14,048 nucleotides of DNA from assembly GCA_945836565.1 (NCBI GenBank), contig CAMALN010000016.1, positions 1 through 14,048 on the forward strand, given 5' to 3'. The position numbers and the translations under genes are program-made. A model generated the notes under the pieces. It was not told the DNA's origin and did not search any database. It saw nothing but the letters and a program-made list of their open reading frames with translations. This document shows, one piece after another, positions 6,872-14,048 of this stretch (its first letter is position 1; each line of letters opens with the position of its first letter). Source of the DNA: an uncultured Lachnospiraceae bacterium. Lineage in GTDB: Bacteria > Bacillota > Clostridia > Lachnospirales > Lachnospiraceae.

Positions 6872-9508
6872 TTATACAGCAAAATCTGCCTCATTCAGCA
6901 TCCTCGAAAGCTTTCTCATAACTGCGCTATAGGTATCAATAAAATCCTCCAGCTGATTCTCAAGCTCAGTCAGGTTATCTTTGATTAAAAGTCTCTCAAG
7001 CCTGTAGGCCTCTTCTCCGGCATCACGTGCACCCACGCCTCGCAGATTGTTCTTCATGATATTTATGCCGGTCTCGCAGCCACTTAAATCATTGTTTTTA
7101 ATGCTCAGTCTAAGTCTGGCTTCTATATCCGCACTGCTCGCAAGCACCATCTCGACCACCTCGCGATATACTATAGCATCTCCGCACCTGGCTATACCGT
7201 ACTCACTGTCTATGCCCATATCTATAGTCTTAGGTACCGGCAGCTTTGGCACCGTTTTTTCTTCCTTATTCGGAATTTTTTGCGTCTCATACACGAGCTT
7301 TTCTACAGGAACAACGGTTTCCAATGCTTTTTCAAGCTCCTCCATGGCAATAGGCTTGGATATATATCCGTCAAAGCCCACTCCAAGCATCTCCTCCTTA
7401 ACGCCAACTATCGCATTTGCCGTAACCAGATAAATTGGCATATATTTAAGCTTCTTCCTGGCTCTTATCTCTTTCAGAGTTTCCACACCGTCCATCTCCG
7501 GCATCATGTGGTCCATAAATATAAGGTCATAGTGTTTCTTTTCGACCATATCCAGACAAGCCATGCCGGACGATGCAGTATCCACATTTGCGCCATACTT
7601 TTCAAGCATTTTCTTCTCAACAACAAGATTTACATCATTATCATCCACTATGAGCATGTTGAAATCGCGCACCTGGAATTTTCTGGCTGCCTTCTGAGGA
7701 GAATCCTTTTTCTTATTGTCAGTTACATTGTCAGCTGTACCTTCCGGTGCTGCATCTACACTGGCAAGCTTTTGGTTGATGCAGAGACAGAAATCACTGC
7801 CCTTTCCATACTCACTGGTAACAGCTATACTTCCGCCCATGAGTGTGGTAAGCGACTTAACTATAGGAAGTCCAAGTCCGGTTCCTTCTATATGATAATT
7901 GACATCTCTGTCAACACGCTCAAACGAATCAAAGATATGCTCTATATCCTCTTCACGTATACCTATTCCGTCATCCTTAACATGTATCTCTATATCAACA
8001 CTGTCCTCATTTAGCTTTTTAAGCATGGCATCAAGATACACTCCACCCTTAGGAGTATACTTGACAGCATTACTGAGCAGATTTACAAGAATCTCCTTAA
8101 GTCTGTTATAATCACCCTTCAGATTTCTCGGCAGAGCTTCATCTATACTCATATTAAACAGCAAGCCCTTTTCCGTCGCCTGCCGGACAATCATCTCTCC
8201 GGCATCCCTGAACAGCTTATCAAAGCTATAGTCATACTCCGTAAGCACCATCTTGCCTGATTCAAGCCGCGACAAATCCAATATGTCATTTATAATGTGG
8301 AGCAGAGATTCTCCCGAATCCCTGATATACCTAAGACACTCTCTTATCTCCTGTATATCATCCTCCTCCAGAGCCAAATCAGCAAAGCCTATTATACTGT
8401 TCATAGGCGTCCTTATCTCATGAGACGTATTTGCAAGGAACATCGTCTTCGCTCTGTTGGCATGCTCCGCCGCATCTCTGAGCTCCATAAGCTCCTGGGT
8501 TCTCTTGTACTCTCTCGTCTTGTCAAATACCCACAGCATATAACCGATTGTCCTTCGGGAGCTTCCGTATCCGCCTACACCGTCATTCTTAAGTGCCGAA
8601 TAATTCATCTCATATATTATGTCATCTTTTTCGTACTTTATCGTATCACAAAGCTTATCCTCTATATCATCAAATAACTCCTTCACAAAAGCTTCATATC
8701 TATCAGGGTCGTCAAGCTCCGGAAACATTTTTCTTGCACTCTTGTTTGCAAATACAAAATTAAGGTTTTCCCTTACTACAATTACTCCGTTTGCCGTCGA
8801 CTCGACAATTTGCGTCTCAGCGATTTGCTTTGTATCGAGAAGCCCGTATTTCATTACATTTACAGTAAGGAGTAAGCACGACAAAAACGTACCGAACGGG
8901 GTAGGATCGATACCCTTAAGAGCAGGTGACAGATTGAGAAGGAGCGCCACGGCCGGAGGAACACTTGTCATACACAGAAGCATCAGTCTGTTCTTTTCCT
9001 TTCCGTCTCCCTTGCGAAGCGTCTTAAAGGCAACATAAATGAACGACAGCATTATGCCAATCATCATCGCCATGAAGAGATAGTACACTCCCCCTTTTCC
9101 AAGCACAATATGCCTGAACTCTCCGTTATCAACAAAATCGACCGACGTATAGTAAAGCTTGTGATACGGACTTGTGAGTACAACCATCATAAGAACAGTA
9201 CTGAAGGACAAAAGTGCAGTTTTAAGCTTCCGGCCCATAGGAAACCCGCAATAATCCGTTACAAATATAAGAAACAGGACTATCGCATAGCTTTTGCCCA
9301 CATATCCGTATCTCGTCGCCAGAAAAGCCTCTTCCTTGCAGGTAGCACAAAGCTCAAAAAAGTACGAAAGCATACCTATAAAGGTACATATAGCGGTAAG
9401 CGACAATATTCTCTGATAATAGGAGGCCTGCCTGCCATTGAGCATTATTACCGTCAATAAGCCCACGCAGGCGGCTATTCCATGTATGATAATCATTGCT
9501 AACTGCAT
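6872..9508 (-). CDS. Hybrid sensor histidine kinase: 7TM, PAS-like, HisKA, HATPase, REC, degenerate HPt
   Basis: An 878-residue membrane sensor kinase. Residues 1-225 hold about seven hydrophobic segments, matching the 7TM N-terminal histidine-kinase module. A PAS-like domain spans about 230-335. The HisKA H-box SHEIRTPMN has the phosphoacceptor H363. The HATPase domain has its N-box around N480, a DDGIG box at 512-516 and GTGLGLPIV at 542-550. A receiver domain at about 615-735 has acidic residues D622-D623, phosphoacceptor D666 in FMDHMMPEMDG, the VTANA switch and K718. The C-terminal 765-870 segment has the helical pattern of an HPt domain, but the HxLKG position reads NNLRG, with N820 where the phosphorylated His should be. 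Kinase and receiver look active; phosphorelay through this HPt does not. No separate response regulator is in the window. The ATG has a GGGGGA ribosome site. Its signal and target are unknown. Confidence 0.93.
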   Translation of the reverse strand: MQLAMIIIHGIAACVGLLTVIMLNGRQASYYQRILSLTAICTFIGMLSYFFELCATCKEEAFLATRYGYVGKSYAIVLFLIFVTDYCGFPMGRKLKTALLSFSTVLMMVVLTSPYHKLYYTSVDFVDNGEFRHIVLGKGGVYYLFMAMMIGIMLSFIYVAFKTLRKGDGKEKNRLMLLCMTSVPPAVALLLNLSPALKGIDPTPFGTFLSCLLLTVNVMKYGLLDTKQIAETQIVESTANGVIVVRENLNFVFANKSARKMFPELDDPDRYEAFVKELFDDIEDKLCDTIKYEKDDIIYEMNYSALKNDGVGGYGSSRRTIGYMLWVFDKTREYKRTQELMELRDAAEHANRAKTMFLANTSHEIRTPMNSIIGFADLALEEDDIQEIRECLRYIRDSGESLLHIINDILDLSRLESGKMVLTEYDYSFDKLFRDAGEMIVRQATEKGLLFNMSIDEALPRNLKGDYNRLKEILVNLLSNAVKYTPKGGVYLDAMLKKLNEDSVDIEIHVKDDGIGIREEDIEHIFDSFERVDRDVNYHIEGTGLGLPIVKSLTTLMGGSIAVTSEYGKGSDFCLCINQKLASVDAAPEGTADNVTDNKKKDSPQKAARKFQVRDFNMLIVDDNDVNLVVEKKMLEKYGANVDTASSGMACLDMVEKKHYDLIFMDHMMPEMDGVETLKEIRARKKLKYMPIYLVTANAIVGVKEEMLGVGFDGYISKPIAMEELEKALETVVPVEKLVYETQKIPNKEEKTVPKLPVPKTIDMGIDSEYGIARCGDAIVYREVVEMVLASSADIEARLRLSIKNNDLSGCETGINIMKNNLRGVGARDAGEEAYRLERLLIKDNLTELENQLEDFIDTYSAVMRKLSRMLNEADFAV

Positions 9509-9552
9509 AATTAATCCCCCGTAAGATTCACCCCGTGATATGTTACTATTGA

Positions 9553-11832
9553 CTACTCCTTATAGAAATTAATAAGGCATCCCGCAAGAATGATCTTTCT
9601 CTCATCATCTGTAAGTTCGCCGAGAGTAAGCTTGATCTCCTTCATGTTATCGCCTACAACATAAGCCTTTATAACATCATCCTTATTCTTGATAGCATCT
9701 ATAATGCCCGGTACAAATATATAATCATCTACCGAGAATGCGTAGTCCTCCTGCATTACAAACGGAAGCATACCCCAGTTGATAAGATTTGATCTGTATC
9801 TCTTCGTAGCGTATTCCTTAGCGATGTTTGCCCATCCGCCAAGCACCTTCTGGCATGAAGCAGCCTGCTCTCTCGCTGAACCGTCACCCGGCTTAACTGC
9901 GTATATAGTGCTTCCGACACCTGTATTCTTGCCGCATACATCCGGGAACATCTCCTTAACCTTGTGCATAGCCTCCTTCATAGAAGCATCTGCCTCTCCC
10001 ATACATTCGCCGGCCTCACGAATTCTCTCCAGCTTCTGTACAGCCTTTGCTCTGCCCACATACTCAGGATCCTTACGTGACAAGGTGAACTCTGCAAGTC
10101 CAAGCGGATTCGATCTGAATGATGAGGTCTCTCCCGAAGGGATAAGCTCATCTGTAGTTGTAACAGGATCATTTATAACCGATGCAACCTTAAGCATAAG
10201 ATTCTCTGTAAGGGCAACCATTTCCGGCCAGTCCTTAATGTTTGGTCCAAACTTTATCTCTACTGTCGGATCAGCCTTGCCAACGCCGTCATATACTCTG
10301 TTATCGTAGATGCTTCTGTCGAAGAAATACTTCTGTCCCTTGTACTGAACATCCATATCCGTAGCAGCTGTAAGGTAACCCTTATTTGCCGCTGTGGCTG
10401 CTATAGAACGTGCATCCATAAGTGCAACCGAAGATATCTGTCCGTTCTGAATCTTTGAGCCCTCTCTGTTCGGGAAGTTTCTGGTTGAATGTCTTATGCT
10501 AAATGCATTGTTTGCAGGAGTATCGCCGGCACCAAAGCAAGGACCGCAGAATGCAGTCTTAACGATAGCACCTGTTCCAATCAAATCTGCAAGTACACCA
10601 TTTTTAGCAAGCTCCATATATATAGGTGTAGAAGCAGGATATACAGAGAGCGTAAATTCATCTGCACCGATGTATCTTCCTCTGATAAGGTCTGCTGCCT
10701 GACAGATATTCTCGAAGCCACCACCTGCGCAGCCTGCTATGATACCCTGATCCACATAAAGTCTTCCGTCTCTCACCTTGTTCTTGAGTGTGAAATCAAC
10801 CTTTCCATCAAGAGAAACTAAAGCTCTCTTCTCGCAATCATCGAGAATATCCATAAGATTTGCATTGAGCTCCTCGATAGTATATACATTGCTTGGATGG
10901 AACGGCATAGCTATCATAGGCTTAATCTCTGAAAGGTTAACATATACTACGCCGTCATAGTATGCAACCGCACCCGGATTCATCTCCTTGTAGCACTCCG
11001 GTCTGTAATGTGTCTCATACCAATTCTTTATCTCATCATCTGTCTTCCAGATAGATGACAGACAGGTTGTCTCCGTAGTCATAACATCGATTCCGATTCT
11101 GAAATCAGCAGAAAGCTTATCAACACCAGGACCAACGAACTCCATAACCTTATTCTTAACATAACCGCAATTGAAGGTTGCTCCTATAATTGCAAGTGCA
11201 ACGTCCTGAGGACCCACACCCTTAGCAACCTCACCGTCAAGGTAGATAGCTACAACTCCCGGTCTGGCTACATCGTAGGTTCTCTTCAAAAGCTGCTTTG
11301 CAAGCTCTCCGCCGCCTTCACCGATAGCCATGGTGCCAAGTGCACCATAACGTGTATGGCTGTCTGAGCCGAGTATCATGGCACCACACTCAGCAAGCAT
11401 CTCTCTCGCATACTGGTGAATAACCGCCTGATGAGGAGGAACATACACTCCACCATACTTCTTTGCACAGGACAGTCCAAACATGTGGTCATCCTCATTT
11501 ATGGTGCCGCCTACTGCACAAAGCGAATTGTGGCAGTTTGTAAGTACATACGGAACAGGGAACTCCTTAAGTCCGGATGCTCTCGCTGTCTGGATAATAC
11601 CTACAAAGGTGATATCGTGCGATGTCATCTTGTCAAATCTAATCTTAAGCTGCTCCATATTATCTGAGGTATTGTGCTTCTCAAGGATAGAATAAGCCAT
11701 AGTCTGCTTACCAGCCTCAGCCTTATCAGCTGTTATACCCTTAGCTGCAAGCACTGCTGCCGAATCAGCATCATCAGCTACAAGCTCCTGTCCGTTTAAG
11801 AGATACGCTCCTGTTTCATAAAGTTTAATCAT
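9553..11832 (-). CDS. Aconitase-superfamily hydratase (YbhJ-type)
   Basis: A full-length 759-residue protein of the aconitase superfamily, closest in my judgement to the single-chain group of E. coli YbhJ, often called hydratase or aconitate hydratase. SDSHT is at 156-160. The three expected [4Fe-4S] ligands are present as C368 (in AGCAGG), C429 and C432 (in CGPCFG). NFPNREGSK at 452-460 matches the substrate-binding Arg segment. The C-terminal swivel domain carries DGSAREQAA at 650-658 and a [13 protein letters not shown] segment at about 679-691. The first Cys motif differs from the SCTN of classical aconitases, so the substrate may not be citrate. Citrate-isocitrate conversion feeding glutamate synthesis is possible, as is another hydroxyacid dehydratase reaction. 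AGGAGGA precedes the ATG. It is probably co-transcribed with the kinase 44 bases downstream. Confidence 0.85.
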   Translation of the reverse strand: MIKLYETGAYLLNGQELVADDADSAAVLAAKGITADKAEAGKQTMAYSILEKHNTSDNMEQLKIRFDKMTSHDITFVGIIQTARASGLKEFPVPYVLTNCHNSLCAVGGTINEDDHMFGLSCAKKYGGVYVPPHQAVIHQYAREMLAECGAMILGSDSHTRYGALGTMAIGEGGGELAKQLLKRTYDVARPGVVAIYLDGEVAKGVGPQDVALAIIGATFNCGYVKNKVMEFVGPGVDKLSADFRIGIDVMTTETTCLSSIWKTDDEIKNWYETHYRPECYKEMNPGAVAYYDGVVYVNLSEIKPMIAMPFHPSNVYTIEELNANLMDILDDCEKRALVSLDGKVDFTLKNKVRDGRLYVDQGIIAGCAGGGFENICQAADLIRGRYIGADEFTLSVYPASTPIYMELAKNGVLADLIGTGAIVKTAFCGPCFGAGDTPANNAFSIRHSTRNFPNREGSKIQNGQISSVALMDARSIAATAANKGYLTAATDMDVQYKGQKYFFDRSIYDNRVYDGVGKADPTVEIKFGPNIKDWPEMVALTENLMLKVASVINDPVTTTDELIPSGETSSFRSNPLGLAEFTLSRKDPEYVGRAKAVQKLERIREAGECMGEADASMKEAMHKVKEMFPDVCGKNTGVGSTIYAVKPGDGSAREQAASCQKVLGGWANIAKEYATKRYRSNLINWGMLPFVMQEDYAFSVDDYIFVPGIIDAIKNKDDVIKAYVVGDNMKEIKLTLGELTDDERKIILAGCLINFYKE

Positions 11833-11880
11833 GTATCCTTCCTCCTGTTTTTTATCTATACTATAAATACTGTTCCAAAA

Positions 11881-13428
11881 CTATTGTTCGTCAGTATTTT
11901 CTTCACCAGCATCATCGGCTTCACTGTCAGTTGTTTCCGCCGGTGTGAATTCATTCTCATATCCTATGATGTATTTCTTATACTCGCTCATGCTTACATA
12001 ACCGGAATTCTGTACTCTCTTGGCATCCTGATTGAGCATAATCTCAGTCTGTGCTGACAGATAATCCAGGCTGTTTACCTCCGCTCCGTCTACATAGCAG
12101 GTATCCCCGAATTTCTGTGCACTCTTGCCTGCTGTAAGGCTCTGTCCGTCATAGTTGTATATACACACCTCTTCTCCCGGCTCCCTGCCGAAGCATATAG
12201 GAAATGCAAGGATATTGTCGCTTATACCAAAGGTTATGATATTGACATAATTCATATATACGTATTCATTTCCATCATATCCAAACACAAAGGTTCCGAG
12301 ATAATCATCCTCAAGTCTTCCACTGTTGAACATCAAAAGCTCAGGATAGCCGTCCTCATTGATATCATACAGCTCTATACTATCAGGTCTCAGGTTATCA
12401 TACTCATTGTCGAGAATGTATTTGCCTGTATCACTTTGCATAAGCTTAGACTTGAGATAATCCTCCCAATTCTCCACACGCTCGATGCATGCCACCTGCC
12501 AGTCATCCATAAGGGCATCCTTGGCAGAGCTAATGTCTAAGTCATCGCCATATACGGCTTCAAGACTTGCCATAAGAGCAATGGAGTTGTCCAGGTCATC
12601 TGAGCTTATATAGCTTTGCAAAAGCTCTGTATAATAAGCCTTTCCCGTCTCATATGCATCCGCTCTGGCGGCCTGATACATTGCGAAATATTCTTCGTCA
12701 AAGTCATAAACATTTGTGTTATCTATCAGTTCTATAGCCTCGATATATTTCTGTCTCGATATAAGCTCCTCTATCTCTGTATAGGTCTCCCTGTATGACA
12801 CGATATTCTGTGCATACAGCTGTACTGTAATAGCATATTCATATGCCTTATTTATCGAATTACCCTTTACCAGCTCGACAAATATATTCATATCATCATA
12901 GCTAAGTATGCCATCCACGAACTGGTCAAGCTTCTTGTTCAGCATCTCTACCAAAATTCCCTCACGTGTATCTGACGGAATTCTCTTCTGTATATCACCA
13001 ATCTCGGCTATGGTCGAATACTTAAGCTCTGTATTCTTCGCAACATTCGCCTCAAAAAGCTTCTGAATAAGCTTCACGTATTCATTTCTGTCGATAGCCG
13101 GCGTGTACTTGTCGAATATCTCCGTTGTCTCAGTTATGCTGTTTATCGCATCAAATGAGGCTGCCACCTGGATATAGCTAATCTCGCCATTTGCATATCT
13201 CTCACTCAGATATGCTCCATATCCGTCCAGATACGAAAGAGCCGTCTCCTTCTGTGAATCGTTCAGCGCATTATAATAGTCAAGAGTTTCTGTCCACTGA
13301 CCCTTATCTATGCTGTTGAACACTCTCTGAAGTCTGTAATACGGGAACAGGAAGAACAGTGAGCCGGCTATTTCAAGCACAAGAATAATCATCGAAGTAA
13401 TTATAACTACTCTCCACTTTTTATTCAT
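11881..13428 (-). CDS. Membrane-anchored protein with helical repeats and a DxNxDG motif
   Basis: I do not recognise a named family. The protein has 515 residues. KK-W-R and a hydrophobic segment at about 7-30 form a signal anchor, leaving the rest outside the cell. Residues 35-330 are mainly helical and acidic, with TPR-like alternation such as YIEAIELIDNTNVY. Residues 345-470 form a beta-rich part opening with DINEDGYPELLMF at 355-367, whose D355-N357-D359 spacing resembles a calcium loop and is common in Lachnospiraceae extracellular proteins. The last 20 residues are very acidic. I chose the ATG at 13428 because GGGAGGTGA (13434-13442) precedes it at good spacing and the membrane anchor follows at once. 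Starting at 13500 would add a 24-residue Arg-rich stretch lying within the upstream gene. It overlaps that gene by 8 bases, so the two are coupled. Confidence 0.85.
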   Translation of the reverse strand: MNKKWRVVIITSMIILVLEIAGSLFFLFPYYRLQRVFNSIDKGQWTETLDYYNALNDSQKETALSYLDGYGAYLSERYANGEISYIQVAASFDAINSITETTEIFDKYTPAIDRNEYVKLIQKLFEANVAKNTELKYSTIAEIGDIQKRIPSDTREGILVEMLNKKLDQFVDGILSYDDMNIFVELVKGNSINKAYEYAITVQLYAQNIVSYRETYTEIEELISRQKYIEAIELIDNTNVYDFDEEYFAMYQAARADAYETGKAYYTELLQSYISSDDLDNSIALMASLEAVYGDDLDISSAKDALMDDWQVACIERVENWEDYLKSKLMQSDTGKYILDNEYDNLRPDSIELYDINEDGYPELLMFNSGRLEDDYLGTFVFGYDGNEYVYMNYVNIITFGISDNILAFPICFGREPGEEVCIYNYDGQSLTAGKSAQKFGDTCYVDGAEVNSLDYLSAQTEIMLNQDAKRVQNSGYVSMSEYKKYIIGYENEFTPAETTDSEADDAGEENTDEQ

Positions 13429-14048
13429 TTGCCTCACCTCCCTGCATAGCATCCGTGTCCGAGGCAAGCTGCGCATCACTGCCTGTAGCCTCCGGCACAT
13501 AATAGCCCTCCTTCACCTGCGTATAATCCGCATCTGAAAGTGTGGCACTATCCGCAAAGCTCACGCTGTGCGAAAGGTAATCCGTCTTATTGTACGTCGG
13601 TGCAACCATAAGGAAATATATCGTCACCAGCACAAGGGCAACACCTGCAAGTGCCATAAGAATAGACAGTATTCCTATGAATCTGACGCCCTTGGTATCT
13701 CCCGTTGCCTGTCTTCTCGCAAGCTTCTCAGCCTTCTTCTGCTCCTTACGCTTTTGCTTCATGGAGTACTCATCCTCACCGAATAACTCGCTTAAAAGCT
13801 TCTGATCGGTTCTGCTCTCATCATTCATTATGACGTGAGCCATACGTCTTGAGTCCATCTCCTCAATTTCATCATCTGTGTATTTTCTGTCGTCCTTCTC
13901 TGCGACAAGCTCTGTCATCTCTTCATTTTGCGGCTCAAGCTGCCGAGCTGACTGTGGCTCATCCTGTAAGGAAGCATCCTCCGACGATTCAACCGGCTCT
14001 GTTACATCGTCTATTTCAGGAATATCAGCCGCTTCGGTAACGTCTTCT
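13421..14048 (-). CDS. Acidic single-pass membrane protein, 5' end beyond window
   Basis: The reading frame is open from the stop at 13421-13423 to the window edge, giving at least 208 residues, so the gene is partial. I do not recognise it. The visible N-terminal part is low-complexity and rich in Glu, Asp, Ser and Pro. A conserved-looking LLSELFGEDEYS segment follows, then a Lys/Arg-rich stretch (KQKRKEQKKAEKLARR) just before one membrane helix (about RFIGILSILMALAG onward). About 60 residues follow on the far side, ending in a Ser/Asp-rich tail. The basic stretch before the helix predicts the acidic part inside the cell and the tail outside. An in-frame ATG at 13918 has only a weak ribosome site, so I prefer the longer frame. 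Coupling to the 515-residue gene suggests the two act together at the membrane. Confidence 0.75.
   Translation of the reverse strand, partial: EDVTEAADIPEIDDVTEPVESSEDASLQDEPQSARQLEPQNEEMTELVAEKDDRKYTDDEIEEMDSRRMAHVIMNDESRTDQKLLSELFGEDEYSMKQKRKEQKKAEKLARRQATGDTKGVRFIGILSILMALAGVALVLVTIYFLMVAPTYNKTDYLSHSVSFADSATLSDADYTQVKEGYYVPEATGSDAQLASDTDAMQGGEANE
13434..13442 (-). promoter_or_regulatory. Ribosome binding site inside the upstream gene
   Basis: The minus strand reads GGGAGGTGA within the last codons of the acidic membrane protein gene, five bases before the ATG at 13428. It decides the start of the 515-residue protein and shows translational coupling through the ATGAATAA overlap. Confidence 0.8.

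Noticed and set aside
6749..6988. Plus-strand ORF of 79 residues across the repeat region
   Set aside because: It has no ribosome site, runs through the hairpins and then antisense into the kinase gene; it is an accidental frame.
7280..8014. Plus-strand ORF of 244 residues inside the kinase gene
   Set aside because: It is fully antisense to well-conserved REC and HATPase coding sequence and its composition does not look like a real protein.
11833..11880. Promoter or terminator between the 515-residue gene and the hydratase gene
   Set aside because: Only 48 AT-rich bases with no hairpin and no -35/-10 pair at proper spacing; the ribosome site of the hydratase is the only clear element.
13429..13500. 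N-terminal extension of the 515-residue protein to an upstream ATG
   Set aside because: It would lie inside the coding end of the upstream gene, encodes an Arg/Cys-rich stretch unlike a signal anchor, and a strong ribosome site precedes the ATG at 13428.
13421..13918. A complete 165-residue gene starting at 13918
   Set aside because: The frame stays open to the window edge with the same acidic composition, and the ATG at 13918 has only a weak ribosome site. The gene is more likely partial.
1..14048. Defence system, CRISPR array, prophage, insertion sequence, tRNA or rRNA
   Set aside because: None of the genes or repeats matches these. The SPFH-NfeD pair and the hybrid kinase are housekeeping or signalling families, and no transposase, integrase or array is present.

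Overview
This window looks like the chromosome of a Gram-positive anaerobe of the Lachnospiraceae (Clostridia). The signs are a moderate GC content, strong AGGAGG-type ribosome binding sites, a clostridial GlgC/GlgD pair, SpoVG and HprK. It also has a short NfeD paired with an SPFH protein, and Lachnospiraceae-style envelope proteins carrying a DxNxDGxPEL motif. The family assignment is inference. All twelve genes I accept lie on the minus strand, so transcription runs from high to low coordinates.

Following transcription, the window opens inside a gene for an acidic single-pass membrane protein (5' end off the window). Its stop overlaps the start of a 515-residue membrane-anchored protein by 8 bases. 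A YbhJ-type aconitase-superfamily hydratase and a large hybrid histidine kinase (7TM, PAS-like, HisKA, HATPase, REC, HPt-like) follow, with gaps under 50 bases and no terminator I can see. A 184-base intergenic region then holds two identical 24-bp direct repeats around nested hairpins. Each repeat carries a perfect extended -10 motif pointing at the next genes.

Those genes are nfeD and an SPFH/stomatin-like membrane scaffold, tightly coupled, followed by an unrecognised 126-residue helical protein. An inverted repeat and a likely promoter separate this unit from glgC, glgD and spoVG, which end at a clear rho-independent terminator. Almost directly behind that terminator come hprK and a ROK glucokinase gene, which end in a second, perfectly palindromic terminator at the window edge.

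The lower-coordinate half is a carbon-handling block: glucose phosphorylation, HPr(Ser) kinase/phosphorylase (the sensor for catabolite repression) and ADP-glucose synthesis for glycogen. The higher-coordinate half is membrane and envelope biology plus one hydratase. I see no phage, defence, CRISPR, IS or RNA-gene content.

I found no clear new multi-gene system. The best leads are the HPt-like domain of the hybrid kinase, where the expected phosphoacceptor histidine reads as asparagine; the structured repeat cassette with built-in promoter-like motifs; the unrecognised two-gene membrane pair; and the unknown small protein between the SPFH gene and glgC.
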